The notes beneath the pieces were generated by a model, which worked only from the letters and a program-made list of their open reading frames with translations, did no database searches and was not told the DNA's origin. Below, piece by piece: positions 53,720-63,975 of a DNA stretch of 64,000 bases; the stretch's first letter is position 1; each line of letters starts with the position of its first letter. The stretch covers positions 182,919-246,918 of the forward strand of contig NZ_JASJOM010000008.1 in assembly GCF_030271255.1 (NCBI RefSeq), given 5' to 3'. The position numbers and the translations under genes are program-made. Source of the DNA: Peribacillus folii (lineage in GTDB: Bacteria > Bacillota > Bacilli > Bacillales > DSM-1321).

Positions 53720-55000
53720 CTAATTCCCAGAATCATTCACCCCCCGTGATTCTATTGCACGGGCGTGAGCCTCAAGCCCCTCCATGCGGGCAAAAGCAGC
53801 GATTTTTTCTGCATTTTGGCGGAAGGCCGTCTCACTGTACATGATGATGCTTGACTTCTTTTGAAAATCATCCACATTCAGCGGGCTCGAGAAACGGGCC
53901 GTTCCGTTTGTTGGCAGTACATGATTGGGCCCAGCGAAGTAATCCCCGATAGGCTCCGAACTGTAGCGGCCGATGAAGATCGCCCCTGCATGCCGGATTT
54001 TGGCCATTACTTCAAGTCCATCCTTGGTCATGATTTCTAAATGCTCAGGTGCAAGCTCATTGATCGCTTCAATGGCTTCCGTCATATTCCCGCATACGAT
54101 GATCCTTCCATAATCCTTTATCGATGCTGCAGCAATCTCCCGGCGGGGAAGCAGAGCTGCCTGTTTTGTCACTTCAGCAGCAACCTCTTCTGCAAGGGCC
54201 GCGGATACCGTCACCAAAACACTGCAAGCACGTGCGTCGTGCTCCGCTTGCGAAAGCAAGTCGGCGGCAACCTCCGCGGCTATGGCTGATTCGTCCGCGA
54301 GTACGGCAATTTCACTTGGACCAGCGATCATATCGATTGCCACGTCCCCGAATACCTCCCGCTTAGCCAGCGCAACGTACATATTTCCTGGGCCGACGAT
54401 CTTGTCGACCTTTTTAATCGTTTCCGTCCCATAAGCCAGGGCAGCAATGGCCTGTGCCCCGCCAACTTTATAGATTTCCTTGACCCCGGCAATCTTAGCC
54501 GCCGCCAGGACCGCCGGTGATAATGTACCGTCTTTGCCTGGAGGGGATACCATAACGATTCGTTCCACCCCTGCAGCCTTGGCGGGCATCACATTCATCA
54601 GTACAGACGAAGGATATGCAGCCGTCCCTCCGGGTACATAAACGCCTACTGCATCAAGAGGAGTCAATTTCTGCCCCAGCATCGTTCCCGTTTCATCCGT
54701 CGTAAACCATGAATTCCTGATTTGTTTCTCGTGAAACATTTTGATATTGACGGCTGCCTCCTGAATGATGGAAAGCTGTTCAGCCGTTAAGGATGCTGCT
54801 GCTGCTTCCAGTTCCCTTTCCGATACCAGCAGTTCCCCAAGCCTGACCCCGTCAAAGCGCTCGGTAAAATTATGTACGGCGGAATCCCCGCTTTTCCTGA
54901 CCTCATAAATAATATCCTGAACCGCTTTTCGTTGATCGGCTGTACCTGAATCAACCGAGCGCTTCAGTGAAATTCCTTCTGCAAACCGTTCAATTTTCAT
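53720..55000 (-). CDS. hisD: Histidinol dehydrogenase
   Basis: 426 residues. The family signature region [13 protein letters not shown]...[21 protein letters not shown] and APEHLEI are present. Zinc-dependent, it oxidises histidinol in two steps to histidine, the last reaction of the pathway. It lies between hisG and hisB. Confidence 0.98.
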   Translation of the reverse strand: MKIERFAEGISLKRSVDSGTADQRKAVQDIIYEVRKSGDSAVHNFTERFDGVRLGELLVSERELEAAAASLTAEQLSIIQEAAVNIKMFHEKQIRNSWFTTDETGTMLGQKLTPLDAVGVYVPGGTAAYPSSVLMNVMPAKAAGVERIVMVSPPGKDGTLSPAVLAAAKIAGVKEIYKVGGAQAIAALAYGTETIKKVDKIVGPGNMYVALAKREVFGDVAIDMIAGPSEIAVLADESAIAAEVAADLLSQAEHDARACSVLVTVSAALAEEVAAEVTKQAALLPRREIAAASIKDYGRIIVCGNMTEAIEAINELAPEHLEIMTKDGLEVMAKIRHAGAIFIGRYSSEPIGDYFAGPNHVLPTNGTARFSSPLNVDDFQKKSSIIMYSETAFRQNAEKIAAFARMEGLEAHARAIESRGVNDSGN

Positions 55001-55026
55001 ACGCTCACCTCATTCACGATTCTTTT

Positions 55027-55656
55027 TTATTCTATGATTTCTGCCAATCTATCCACGATCTCCGTAATCCTCGCTTCTTTAATTCGATAGCTGACCGGAT
55101 TCGCCACCAGCCTCGAAGTGACATCAGCGATTTTCGCATATTCAACGAGTCCATTCTCCTTCAATGTCCGGCCGGTCGAAACGATATCCACGATCCGTTC
55201 CGCCAAGCCAATCAATGGCGCCAGCTCTATTGAACCATTCAGCTTGATGATCTCGACCTGCTCTCCCTGCTCCCGGAAATAATTTGAAGCCACATTAGGA
55301 TATTTGCTGGCTATTTTAGGGGCGATGTCACTCATTTTCGTACCAGGCAATCCTGCCACGGCCAAATAGCAGGCACTGATCTTCAAATCAAGCAATTCAT
55401 ATACATCACGGTCTTCCTCCATCATGACATCCTTACCGGCAATGCCAATATCGGCGACACCGTGCTCGACATAGGTTACGACATCCATCGGCTTCGCCAA
55501 TATAAAACGTAAATTCTCCTCTTCCACTTCAAGGATCAATTTGCGGGAATCATCAAACTCGGGAGGCAGACGAAAGCCCGCCGTTCTTAATAGCTCTGCC
55601 GCTTCTTCAAAAATTCTCCCTTTTGGCATCGCTATCGTTAAAAAACTATCATTCAT
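55027..55656 (-). CDS. hisG: ATP phosphoribosyltransferase, short form
   Basis: 209 residues from the ATG at 55654-55656 (GGGGGG upstream). [11 protein letters not shown] at the N terminus, [21 protein letters not shown] in the middle, and the PRPP loop [14 protein letters not shown]. This is the short HisG that lacks the C-terminal regulatory domain and needs HisZ, encoded just upstream and overlapping, for activity and feedback inhibition. Confidence 0.98.
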   Translation of the reverse strand: MNDSFLTIAMPKGRIFEEAAELLRTAGFRLPPEFDDSRKLILEVEEENLRFILAKPMDVVTYVEHGVADIGIAGKDVMMEEDRDVYELLDLKISACYLAVAGLPGTKMSDIAPKIASKYPNVASNYFREQGEQVEIIKLNGSIELAPLIGLAERIVDIVSTGRTLKENGLVEYAKIADVTSRLVANPVSYRIKEARITEIVDRLAEIIE

Positions 55657-56833
55657 CTTTGCCATTCCCCCCATTTCCTACAAATAAGTGCACCTCTGAA
55701 AAGGTTCTTGTGAAAGCATCGACGTTTTGGACGACGCTAATATCCTGAATCGTTACCCGTCTTCCCTCCGAACGCTTGATTCTTGCATGTTCAATCGCTT
55801 CCAATCTCCGTTCGGGGCTGAATAAAATGCACTCGGGCGCGTTAGGCTGCATCGGCTCCCCTAGAGCTTCGGCAAGCCGGTCGACATGAATCGCAAACCC
55901 CGTTGCAGAAGCATCCCATCCGAATTTTTCCAGGAGATTATCATATCTCCCGCCATTTCCGATTGGTGAACCGACCCGCTCTGCATAGACTTCAAATAAG
56001 GTACCCGTATAATAGCTCATGTGGCTGACCAATGTTAAATCGAAGCTCACATATTGATCAATGCCGAATTCCTGAAGCTGAACGGATAATTCCTTTAGCT
56101 CTGACAAGGAATCCTGCCCTTTATTATTTTCAACCAGTGCCAGCGCCTTCTCCAAGGTGCCCGCACTTCCCCTTAAGGAAGTGAACTCAATGAGCCGCTG
56201 CTTATCGATCGATGATAGCGGCAGCGATTTTACATGCTCCCGAAACCCGACATAATTCTTTTCATATAGAAACTTCCTTAATACGGATGCCCTTTCCTCC
56301 GTCCCTAATATGCTTAAGAAGAATTCCTGCAAAAAGCCAATATGGCCGATGGATATTTTGAATTGCCATAGACCGGCTGCCTTTAAAACATCCGCGAGCA
56401 GCGCAATCATTTCAGCATCTGCACTTATTGATTTATTGCCGATGGATTCAATGCCGATCTGTTCGAATTCTGCCGGCCTTCCGCCTTCACGCTGCTGGGC
56501 CCGGTATACATTCGCTGAATAGGCAAGGCGCAGCGGTATTTGCTGCTTTAACAGCTTTGATGCTGCAACACGGGCAATGGGCGCTGTCATATCCGGTCGC
56601 AATACGAGCGTATGCCCTTCGGAATCAAGAAGCTTAAACAGCTGTTGATCTAAAATGGCAGAGGCCTCGCCGATCGTTTCATAATATTCCAGAGCAGGGG
56701 TTTCAATAAATTGATAGCCCCACTTCTTGATTTCATCGCTCATTTCATTCCTGGCCTTCACTTTCGTTTCATATAGCACCGGCAGTGTATCTCTCATGCC
56801 TAACGGTTTCTCGAACATAAACGGCTTTGTCAC
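55649..56833 (-). CDS. hisZ: ATP phosphoribosyltransferase regulatory subunit
   Basis: About 394 residues. The GTG at 56831-56833 follows AAGGAT; a weaker upstream start would add 11 residues. It is a class II histidyl-tRNA synthetase paralogue: motif 2-like [19 protein letters not shown] and [19 protein letters not shown]. It lacks aminoacylation activity and regulates HisG. First gene of the operon. The 110 bases before it show no T-box motif. Confidence 0.95.
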   Translation of the reverse strand: MTKPFMFEKPLGMRDTLPVLYETKVKARNEMSDEIKKWGYQFIETPALEYYETIGEASAILDQQLFKLLDSEGHTLVLRPDMTAPIARVAASKLLKQQIPLRLAYSANVYRAQQREGGRPAEFEQIGIESIGNKSISADAEMIALLADVLKAAGLWQFKISIGHIGFLQEFFLSILGTEERASVLRKFLYEKNYVGFREHVKSLPLSSIDKQRLIEFTSLRGSAGTLEKALALVENNKGQDSLSELKELSVQLQEFGIDQYVSFDLTLVSHMSYYTGTLFEVYAERVGSPIGNGGRYDNLLEKFGWDASATGFAIHVDRLAEALGEPMQPNAPECILFSPERRLEAIEHARIKRSEGRRVTIQDISVVQNVDAFTRTFSEVHLFVGNGGNGKDE

Positions 56834-57299
56834 GACTGCACATCCTTCATTAGTTATAGTAACCATCTATTCAATCAGTTCGCCTTCTATGGCCAAAACC
56901 AATATCCTTGCCGCTATTCCATTTTCTACATCCTTTTATCCTTCCAAAATCAAGCTCACTTGAATCCTGATTTTTGGATCATTATAAAAATAGTAGCAAA
57001 AAAAATAACATTATCCTATAAATAATCATAATAATCTTGCAAATCACTTTAGTTCGCTAATATGGTAACATGTTGAAGTTGTTACTAGTTTACCGCTGCC
57101 TTAACCTTCCGTCAAGAAAAAGCTCTCATTTCCCCTCATCCCACCCGAAACAACAGCGAGAGTAAAAAGAAACGAACATACCTTTAACCCATTTCCATCT
57201 TCCTATTTCCAGCCAATCATTGTTATAAATGTATACCTTTTGGTTTAGCTGCTTTATAATGGTTAGGAGTTTGGATTTATCAGAAAATACTGGAGGGAA
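56834..57299. other. Divergent promoter region between the his operon and the surface-protein gene
   Basis: 466 AT-rich bases. On the minus strand TTGCAA followed about 17 bases on by TATAGG could be the his promoter; on the plus strand TATAAT at about 57255 could serve the surface protein gene. No T-box, riboswitch or repeat was recognised. Confidence 0.35.
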
Positions 57300-58376
57300 A
57301 TGAAATTGAAGAGATTTTTTTCGTTAGTTGTTGCACTTATCGTCCTTTTTTCAGTAGGCTCAATCGGAGCTAAAGGCTATGCTGCATCGAAGCTGAACCA
57401 AGATGAGCTCAATACATACCTGGCCGAAGTCCGAATGACGCAAAAGGAACTGGAAGATTACTTAGCCTATTATGACTTGACCTTGGATGAGATGGAATCG
57501 GTGGATGAGTTACGCGATACACTGGGACCTGCAGTCACTCCTGAGACGTTGAAGCAGTTATTGAAAGATTATGAGATGACAGAAGCGGAGCTGACGGAAT
57601 TATTGATGGAATATGGTGAATTGGAAGAAGGAGAATCGATCATCGATACCTTCCATTTCATTTATGATATAGAAGACATTATCGATTTAGAGATGGGTTA
57701 CGATGATGAAGACATGGAATACGATGAGGAAATGGGCGATTTATTGGATGGACTTTTCAGCGAGATCGGACTTACGGACGAGGAGCTTGAAAGATTCGTG
57801 AATCACCTTATGCCGCTCGTCGAGGATCCAGCATTCGAGGATCGCTTGATGGCGATTTCCGATCGGATGGACAAGCTGGCCGATTTTGAAACAATCGATC
57901 AATTGTCGGCAGCGCAAGTCGCTGAATTGCTTTCCATATACAATGATTTGCAAAGCTTGCTGCAAGTACAATTCAAGTTTGCCTTGATCCAGGATGGTGT
58001 CACTACGAACCTATCACTTGAAGCATTATTCAGACTTAAAGATTTGAATAATGCCAGTTTACTAGTTTCGATTTATGATTTAAAAGGCAATCTCTTGCTC
58101 GATTTCGTCTTGACTGGTGAAATGATCGGTTCCGATTTAGTGAAGGAAACCGGGAATGACATTAAGCAATCCACTCAAGTCATTTCTAAAGTGGCTGATG
58201 TAAAAGAAAAAAATGATATAAAAAAAGATAAGGAAAAGAAGAGACCGGCCCATAAAACGGTAAAAGGCGGATTGCTTCCTAAAACAGCCGGCAATTACCT
58301 ATTGGGATCGTTGATCGGTTTAATGATGATGGGCATTGCATTCGGATTGATCAGAAAAGCGAGACATTCAAATTAA
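57300..58376 (+). CDS. Acidic cell-surface protein with LPKTA sorting signal
   Basis: 358 residues. It has a signal peptide (MKLKRFFSLVVALIVLFSVGSIGAKGYA), a helical, very acidic body (for example DDEDMEYDEEMGD) with repeated ELxxYL/ELTELL-like turns, a basic linker (EKNDIKKDKEKKRP), then LPKTA (residues 326-330), a hydrophobic helix and a basic tail RKARH. That C terminus is a sortase sorting signal. It fits the group called processed acidic surface proteins in Bacillaceae, whose task is unknown. The sortase gene follows by one base. GGAGG lies three bases before the ATG. Confidence 0.85.
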   Translation: MKLKRFFSLVVALIVLFSVGSIGAKGYAASKLNQDELNTYLAEVRMTQKELEDYLAYYDLTLDEMESVDELRDTLGPAVTPETLKQLLKDYEMTEAELTELLMEYGELEEGESIIDTFHFIYDIEDIIDLEMGYDDEDMEYDEEMGDLLDGLFSEIGLTDEELERFVNHLMPLVEDPAFEDRLMAISDRMDKLADFETIDQLSAAQVAELLSIYNDLQSLLQVQFKFALIQDGVTTNLSLEALFRLKDLNNASLLVSIYDLKGNLLLDFVLTGEMIGSDLVKETGNDIKQSTQVISKVADVKEKNDIKKDKEKKRPAHKTVKGGLLPKTAGNYLLGSLIGLMMMGIAFGLIRKARHSN

Positions 58377-58377
58377 G

Positions 58378-59001
58378 ATGAAGAAGAAATGGTTACTTGT
58401 CACCGCTGCTTGCTTTTTACTCCTCGGTTTTTATTTTACAACGACGAATGCCTATACACTGCTGAAGGGGTATGCGATATATAAGTGGAATAAGCCCGAA
58501 GCAACGGAGACAATGGCGCAGGCCAAGCAATCTAAGCCGGAGAAAAAAGCTGCTGTCCCCGGTGATCATGAGCTATATGAGCAACGGCCGGAAACAGGGG
58601 ATCTGATGGGAGAGCTTTACATTCCAAAAATTAAGGCCACCCTTCCGATCTACCATGGAACCGATGAGGATGAACTCGAAAAGGGCGTCGGCCATTATGC
58701 AGGATCGGTACTGCCTGGAGAAGACGATAATTCGGTTTTATCCGGTCATCGGGATACCATTTTCCGGGAGCTGGGTGAAGTCGGCAAAGGAGACTTGCTG
58801 ATCACCAAAACCGAAGCAGGCACGTTTACCTATAAAGTGAGGAAGGTCCGGATCGTCGATGCGGATGACCGTACCGTAATCGTTCCAAAGCCTAAAGCCA
58901 CTCTTACAGTAACAACCTGCTACCCATTCTCATATATTGGTAGTGCACCGGAAAGATACGTACTTGTTGCCGATTTATTGAAAACTGATTTGAATGAATG
59001 A
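58378..59001 (+). CDS. Class D sortase
   Basis: 207 residues. An N-terminal membrane helix (about 5-24) precedes the sortase barrel with the active-site residues His124 (LSGHRDT), Cys181 (TVTTCYPF) and Arg193 (APERYVL). It would cut its substrate between Thr and Ala of LPKTA and attach it to the peptidoglycan. The start lies two bases after the stop of the surface-protein gene, with a poor ribosome site, so translation is probably coupled. The upstream gene is its evident substrate. Related to B. subtilis YhcS. Confidence 0.93.
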   Translation: MKKKWLLVTAACFLLLGFYFTTTNAYTLLKGYAIYKWNKPEATETMAQAKQSKPEKKAAVPGDHELYEQRPETGDLMGELYIPKIKATLPIYHGTDEDELEKGVGHYAGSVLPGEDDNSVLSGHRDTIFRELGEVGKGDLLITKTEAGTFTYKVRKVRIVDADDRTVIVPKPKATLTVTTCYPFSYIGSAPERYVLVADLLKTDLNE

Positions 59002-59004
59002 AGA

Positions 59005-59036
59005 TAGGGGCTGAAGTTTTTTCAGCCCCTTCTCAA
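59005..59036 (+). terminator. Terminator of the sortase operon
   Basis: AGGGGCTGAA and TTCAGCCCCT pair around a T-rich loop, followed by TCTC; the T-tract is short. Confidence 0.75.
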
Positions 59037-59072
59037 TCAATCCATCACTTTTAAAAAAGGGGTTAGCTCATT

Positions 59073-59216
59073 ATGGATAAACAAGCACAGGAAAGGTTTT
59101 TTCAAATCCTGAAAGAAACGTATGAAGCGACAGTGAACAAGGAGGATGTATCCATTGATGAAATCATGGACCATCTAAAAACCGAATTGACCCCCCTGTA
59201 CCCTAAATGCCATTAA
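59073..59216 (+). CDS. Small protein of 47 residues, unknown function
   Basis: The ATG at 59073 lies ten bases after AAAAGGGG, and the frame runs to TAA at 59214. The product begins MDKQAQERFFQILKETYEA, continues with an acidic, helix-prone stretch (EDVSIDEIMDHLKTEL) and ends in PLYPKCH. Composition is typical of a real small soluble protein, with balanced charge and no repeats. No family was recognised. It lies between two terminators, downstream of the sortase pair and convergent with yvoF. Confidence 0.6.
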   Translation: MDKQAQERFFQILKETYEATVNKEDVSIDEIMDHLKTELTPLYPKCH

Positions 59217-59252
59217 AAAAGGACGTGCCGCATAAATGGACAAGTCCTTCTT
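59215..59252. terminator. Terminator between the small ORF and yvoF
   Basis: AAAGGAC and GTCCTT pair across a loop of about 20 bases. On the minus strand the hairpin ends in TTTTTT after yvoF. Confidence 0.6.
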
Positions 59253-59254
59253 CT

Positions 59255-59773
59255 TCATATGGAAGTTTGCTGATCACGCTCAAGCATTTCCTCTTTCGTA
59301 TAGATGACCTTCATGGGATTTCCTCCGACGAAAGCCCCCTCCGGAACATCCTTGTGGACAAGTGTCCCCGCAGAGACTATCGCTCCATCCCCGATGGTAA
59401 TTCCCGGAAGAATAGTCGAATTGGCCCCTATCAGCACTTCATCACCAATAATCACTTCTCCTAATCGGTATTCCCGAATCAAATATTCATGGGCAAGAAT
59501 TGTCGTATTGTAACCAATGACTGTATTCATCCCAACTGATATTTTTTCCGGAAACATCACATCCGGCATGACCATCAAGGCAAATGAAGTTTGCTTTCCG
59601 ACCTTCATATGCAAAAAGTTCCGGTAAAGCCAATTCTTCATCCCCAAAAATGGTGTATAGCGGGCTAGCTGGATCACGATGAAGTTCTTTACCACCTTCC
59701 AGAAAGGAACCGTCTTATACACATGCCATAATGAGTTTGCCCCTTCGACTGGATGGCGGGTCGTGCGTCTCAT
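59255..59773 (-). CDS. yvoF: Hexapeptide-repeat acetyltransferase (YvoF)
   Basis: 172 residues. The left-handed beta-helix is shown by repeats such as [43 protein letters not shown], ending in [19 protein letters not shown] as in NodL/LacA-type acyltransferases. The acceptor is unknown; a wall or lipid sugar is possible. It overlaps ppaX by four bases and is last in the hprK operon, as in B. subtilis. Confidence 0.93.
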   Translation of the reverse strand: MRRTTRHPVEGANSLWHVYKTVPFWKVVKNFIVIQLARYTPFLGMKNWLYRNFLHMKVGKQTSFALMVMPDVMFPEKISVGMNTVIGYNTTILAHEYLIREYRLGEVIIGDEVLIGANSTILPGITIGDGAIVSAGTLVHKDVPEGAFVGGNPMKVIYTKEEMLERDQQTSI

Positions 59774-60438
59774 CTTTTAGCCACTGTGAAGGTTTCAATC
59801 TCGACGATATCCAGGAGATCCGCCATATTTTCCAGCATATAATCCGGTTGATGACTCTCCACATACTCTCGGCCTTTAATCGACCAGGCTACCCCTGCCG
59901 TTTTTGTACCTGCATTCTTTCCGCCTGCGATATCATGATAGCTGTCGCCAACCATGATCGCTTCTTGAGGAACTGATCCCAGCTGATTCAGCGCCTTAAC
60001 TAACGGCTCAGGATCAGGTTTTGCGTTTTTCACTTCATCCAGCGTAACCACGACTTCAAAAAACTGGTCCAGATTGCTAAGACGCAATCCCTTTTCGACG
60101 ACATCGCGTTTCTTCGTCGTAACGACTGCCAGTTTATAGCCGGCCTGCTTCAATGTTTGAACCGTTTCGTATACTCCGTCAAATTGTGTCACGAGCGCAT
60201 CATGGTTTTTCCAGTTATGTTCGCGATAGAAAGCGATCATTTCCTTCACCTGCTTCGGGTCAATCGCCGAAAATGTGTCGGTCAGGGTTGGACCGATAAA
60301 TGGGATGATATCCTCCCGCTTGAACTGACCCGGACAAAAGTGGTTTAACGTTTCTGTAAACGAAGCAATGATCAACTCATTTGTATTGATCAATGTGCCG
60401 TCAAGATCGAATAATAAAGTATTTATGTTACTGCTCAT
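59770..60438 (-). CDS. ppaX: Pyrophosphatase PpaX (HAD family)
   Basis: 222 residues from the ATG at 60436-60438 with AAAGGAAG upstream. HAD motif [12 protein letters not shown], motif II VVTTKK, motif III/IV KPDPEP and [16 protein letters not shown]. In Bacillus it hydrolyses the pyrophosphate released when HprK dephosphorylates HPr-Ser-P, which explains its place in the hprK operon. Its start overlaps the yvoD stop by 11 bases. Confidence 0.96.
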   Translation of the reverse strand: MSSNINTLLFDLDGTLINTNELIIASFTETLNHFCPGQFKREDIIPFIGPTLTDTFSAIDPKQVKEMIAFYREHNWKNHDALVTQFDGVYETVQTLKQAGYKLAVVTTKKRDVVEKGLRLSNLDQFFEVVVTLDEVKNAKPDPEPLVKALNQLGSVPQEAIMVGDSYHDIAGGKNAGTKTAGVAWSIKGREYVESHQPDYMLENMADLLDIVEIETFTVAKR

Positions 60439-61372
60439 ATACAGCTTCCTTTCTCTGTATACTGTCAGACCGGTTCCAAATATACGCAACGACCATCGTT
60501 AGAACAATTGCGGTGAGCAAACGAATAAGTAACAACGGCAAGACCGGAATGCCCAGTGGGATGAATATTAATGTATCTTCAACGACAGCGTGACAGGCGA
60601 CTAAAAAAATGAATGCAATTGTCATATCCTTTTTCGAAACATTGTCTTCTTTAGCTGCTTGGATCATGACGCCTGCTCCATATGCCAAGCCGAGGGTAAG
60701 CCCTGTCACGAATGGCATGGAAGCATTCTGCTTCATTCCCAGCAACCTCATGAAAGGAGCGAGTGCTTTCGAGAAGGCTTCCAGCCATTTTAAATCCTTC
60801 ATGATTTGAACCACGACCATTAGCGGAATGACGATGACCGCCAGCTGAGCGATGCCGGAGAGGGCCTGAACGACCCCATGTATGAGGATTGCACCCATTC
60901 CGTTGACCTCGGCCGTTTCCCCGATGGCCATCCCTTGAGCCATTTCGGCCCCGCCCTGCCAAACCAGATTGATGACGATAGCAGACAAGAGAGCAAGCCC
61001 GATCCGGACTGTCAGGATGATCCAAAGCTTGACACCGGTTTTCATTGCAACGCCTGACTCGATCAATAAATTATGTGAAAATGAGAGCATCATCGCGATG
61101 ATGAATACTTCTTTTACGGTCAGATCAAGCGTCAAGATACCGGCAATCGCTGCGTATAAATTGAGGAAATTCCCCAATACGAGCGGTATTGCAGCATCCC
61201 CTGGAAGACCGATGAGATTCATCAGGGGTGCAATCAGGTCGATGATCCACGGCAATACAGGCGTATATTGAAGCACGGTGACGATCAGCGTGACCGGAAA
61301 TATCACCTTGCCCAATGACCAGGTTGTATTCAAGCCAGAAAGAAGTCCCTTTTTAACCGAATTCGCTATCAC
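60428..61372 (-). CDS. yvoD: Nucleoside-recognition (Gate) domain membrane protein YvoD
   Basis: 314 residues with about eight membrane helices and two Gate-type (nucleoside recognition) segments, seen in [17 protein letters not shown] and [14 protein letters not shown]. It starts with GTG at 61370-61372 behind AGGGGAGAGG. The transport or signalling role is unknown. It lies between lgt and ppaX, the conserved Bacillus position. Confidence 0.9.
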   Translation of the reverse strand: MIANSVKKGLLSGLNTTWSLGKVIFPVTLIVTVLQYTPVLPWIIDLIAPLMNLIGLPGDAAIPLVLGNFLNLYAAIAGILTLDLTVKEVFIIAMMLSFSHNLLIESGVAMKTGVKLWIILTVRIGLALLSAIVINLVWQGGAEMAQGMAIGETAEVNGMGAILIHGVVQALSGIAQLAVIVIPLMVVVQIMKDLKWLEAFSKALAPFMRLLGMKQNASMPFVTGLTLGLAYGAGVMIQAAKEDNVSKKDMTIAFIFLVACHAVVEDTLIFIPLGIPVLPLLLIRLLTAIVLTMVVAYIWNRSDSIQRKEAVYEQ

Positions 61373-61399
61373 AATGTCCTCTCCCCTTACAGTGGATCC

Positions 61400-62212
61400 T
61401 TATGCATCCATATATCTTTTGTTTGCTTGCCCACTTACCCTTCTATAAATGATAAGGGCAATGGCTGCAGCTACCAGCACGATGGAGATCACTTGTGCGA
61501 TTCGCAGTGAATCCGTCAGCATCAAGCTATCCGTTCGCAATCCTTCGATGAAAAAACGACCAACCGAATACCATAAGACATAGGTCAAAAATAGCTCGCC
61601 CCTGCGTAAGTTCACGTTGCGCAGGCTTAAGAGGATGATGACCCCGATGATATTCCAAATCGATTCATACAAGAAGGTCGGGTGATAATACGTACCATTT
61701 ATGTACATTTGATTAATGATGAATTCCGGCAGGTGCATATTTTCCAGGAATGCCCTCGTAACCTCTCCGCCATGTGCTTCCTGATTCATGAAATTACCCC
61801 AGCGCCCGATCGCCTGCCCCAGCAATAAGCTCGGAGCCGCAATGTCGACCAGCTTCCAGAACGAGACCTTCTTGACCTTGGCGAAAACGATAGTGGTCAG
61901 CACCGATCCAATCAGCGCACCGTGAATGGCAATTCCGCCATTCCATATTTTTATGATATCCCCTGGGTTTTGCGAATAGTACTCCCACTGGAAAATGACA
62001 TAATAAATCCGGGCACAGATGATTGCGACAGGAACGGCAAACAAAATCAAATCCGTAAATATTTCCTTATCAAGACCTCTTCGCTCCGATTCCCTCAATG
62101 CGATGATCAGTCCCAATAACACACCGAACCCGATGATCAGTCCATACCAATGAACCTGGATAGGTCCAAGATCAATCGCAATCGGATTCAGCGGCTGTAT
62201 TCCTTGTTCCAT
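61400..62212 (-). CDS. lgt: Prolipoprotein diacylglyceryl transferase
   Basis: 270 residues with seven membrane helices. The Lgt signature [15 protein letters not shown] is present, with [14 protein letters not shown] and the essential arginine region. It transfers diacylglycerol from phosphatidylglycerol to the lipobox cysteine of prolipoproteins such as the VanY-type protein at 30124. It is followed by yvoD and preceded by hprK. Confidence 0.98.
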   Translation of the reverse strand: MEQGIQPLNPIAIDLGPIQVHWYGLIIGFGVLLGLIIALRESERRGLDKEIFTDLILFAVPVAIICARIYYVIFQWEYYSQNPGDIIKIWNGGIAIHGALIGSVLTTIVFAKVKKVSFWKLVDIAAPSLLLGQAIGRWGNFMNQEAHGGEVTRAFLENMHLPEFIINQMYINGTYYHPTFLYESIWNIIGVIILLSLRNVNLRRGELFLTYVLWYSVGRFFIEGLRTDSLMLTDSLRIAQVISIVLVAAAIALIIYRRVSGQANKRYMDA

Positions 62213-62236
62213 TTTGACCCCTCATTTCCATACCGT

Positions 62237-63172
62237 TTAAAATTCCTCAGCTTCCGGATCTGCAATCGCGTGATTCAGGCGGTCCGAGAATTGTTCTGCC
62301 GCATTGACCCCCATTTTCTTCAGGCGATAATTCATGGCAGCCACTTCAATGATAACGGCTAAATTTCGTCCTGGACGAACAGGTACGGTTATTTTCGTCA
62401 CTTCCGTATCGATGATCTTCATTTTCTCCTCATCAAGGCCGACACGATCATATTGCTTGTTTTTTTCCCATAGCTCCAAGCTGATGACGATTGAAATCCT
62501 CTTATTGCTGCGGACTGCACCAGCTCCAAATAAAGTCATGACATTGATGATTCCCAAGCCCCTTATTTCAAGAAGGTGTTCAATTAAATCCGGGGCGTTC
62601 CCGACCAATGTATCTTGGTCTTCCTGGCGGATTTCAACACAATCATCAGCGACCAGGCGATGACCCCGCTTCACCAATTCCAGGGCCGTCTCACTTTTAC
62701 CCACACCGCTTTTCCCGGTAATCAATACACCCAAGCCATATATATCGACCAATACACCATGTACAGCCGTGGTCGGAGCCAACTTGCTTTCAAGGAAATT
62801 GGTCAGACGGCTGTATAACCGTGTTGTCTTCATATTCGATTTCATTACAGGAACCGATTCCCGCTCAGAAGCTTCAATCAACTCTAACGGCACTTCCTGA
62901 CCGCGGGTGATGATGATGCCTGGAGTAAAGTCCCTGCACAGCTCTTCCATTCTCTGTACACGATCCGCTTCATTCAGCCGATTAAAGAAGGACATCTCCG
63001 TCATTCCTAAAAGCTGCACTCGATCGGCAGGATAATAATCAAAAAAACCGGCTATTTCAAGACCTGGACGAGATAAATCACTTGTGACGATCGGCCGGTT
63101 AATTCCTTCTTCCCCGCTGATGAGCTCAAGACCCAACGCTTCAACGATATCCTTTGTACGGACTTTTGCCAT
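62237..63172 (-). CDS. hprK: HPr kinase/phosphorylase
   Basis: 311 residues. Walker [10 protein letters not shown], the second signature [19 protein letters not shown], and the HxxxxD-like region RGHRLVADD. It phosphorylates Ser46 of HPr and of Crh (encoded at 41355) when fructose-1,6-bisphosphate is high, driving CcpA-mediated catabolite control. First gene of the hprK-lgt-yvoD-ppaX-yvoF operon. AAAGGAGG is present before the ATG. Confidence 0.98.
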   Translation of the reverse strand: MAKVRTKDIVEALGLELISGEEGINRPIVTSDLSRPGLEIAGFFDYYPADRVQLLGMTEMSFFNRLNEADRVQRMEELCRDFTPGIIITRGQEVPLELIEASERESVPVMKSNMKTTRLYSRLTNFLESKLAPTTAVHGVLVDIYGLGVLITGKSGVGKSETALELVKRGHRLVADDCVEIRQEDQDTLVGNAPDLIEHLLEIRGLGIINVMTLFGAGAVRSNKRISIVISLELWEKNKQYDRVGLDEEKMKIIDTEVTKITVPVRPGRNLAVIIEVAAMNYRLKKMGVNAAEQFSDRLNHAIADPEAEEF

Positions 63173-63339
63173 ATATCTTTCCTCCTTCTGGAGCCATGCT
63201 GTTTTTCGAGATACTTTTACTATTTTAGCATTTTTCTGTTAATAACCAAACAAAGCGTCATCGATTTATCATTTTTTGTTTCACTTACCTCTTACTGAAG
63301 AAACAAACCAGGGTCTGGAATACGATTCGATTAAGTGAA

Positions 63340-63392
63340 CCCATACCAAAAAAACCACACATTTTGAAAAAAGCCTGACCAAAATGTGCGGG
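63340..63392 (-). terminator. Terminator of the DUF1801 gene
   Basis: On the minus strand CCgCACATTTTG pairs with CAAAATGTGtGG around a 13-base loop and is followed by TTTTTTT. Confidence 0.85.
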
Positions 63393-63432
63393 TAACTTCC
63401 TTTATAGTTGGCTATGTATAAGGGAACCAAAC

Positions 63433-63804
63433 TCATTTCCGCCAAAAGGTTGAACAGTCTGCCTTATCGATCATGTTGTACTCAATCATCTTCTCAAGTA
63501 ATCGGAAATCGACCGGAACATCCCACCGGATGCGTACCAATTGCTTGGTGTGATCATAGCCAGCCTGTACGATTTGATCGGAAAAATGATTGATCCCTGC
63601 CGTTTCAGGGGCTACAGCCAGATGATGCTTGGCTACGCTAAAACCAATGATATATGTGCCATGATCGGTGAACATCGGCTGATTCCACGCAATCTTTGGC
63701 GCTAAATTCGGAAACGTCCCAGTTACCCATGCCAAGACCTCTTCCGTCCGCTCCCTATGTTCCTGATTAGCAATATTGTCCAAATACTCTGCAAAAACTT
63801 CCAA
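63433..63804 (-). CDS. ydhG: DUF1801 protein (YdhG-like)
   Basis: 123 residues from the TTG at 63802-63804, six bases after GGGGAG; the GTG 18 bases upstream would put the ribosome site inside the gene. KIAWNQPMFTDHGTYIIGFSVAKHHLAVAPE and the C terminus KADCSTFWRK follow B. subtilis YdhG, a frataxin-fold protein suggested to act in iron handling. It is monocistronic. Confidence 0.9.
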   Translation of the reverse strand: MEVFAEYLDNIANQEHRERTEEVLAWVTGTFPNLAPKIAWNQPMFTDHGTYIIGFSVAKHHLAVAPETAGINHFSDQIVQAGYDHTKQLVRIRWDVPVDFRLLEKMIEYNMIDKADCSTFWRK

Positions 63805-63975
63805 ATCATTCTCCCCTTCCACTACTATTATCGTCTACATGCACTTCATCCATGCTGTACTTGAGATGACAAATTGAATCACTTTAATGAAAATGCAACT
63901 ACCTCTAGACCATCATATCCAACGGCCTGACACGTTTCAACCCTATATGAACCAAGAATGCTGAATGACTTGGAA

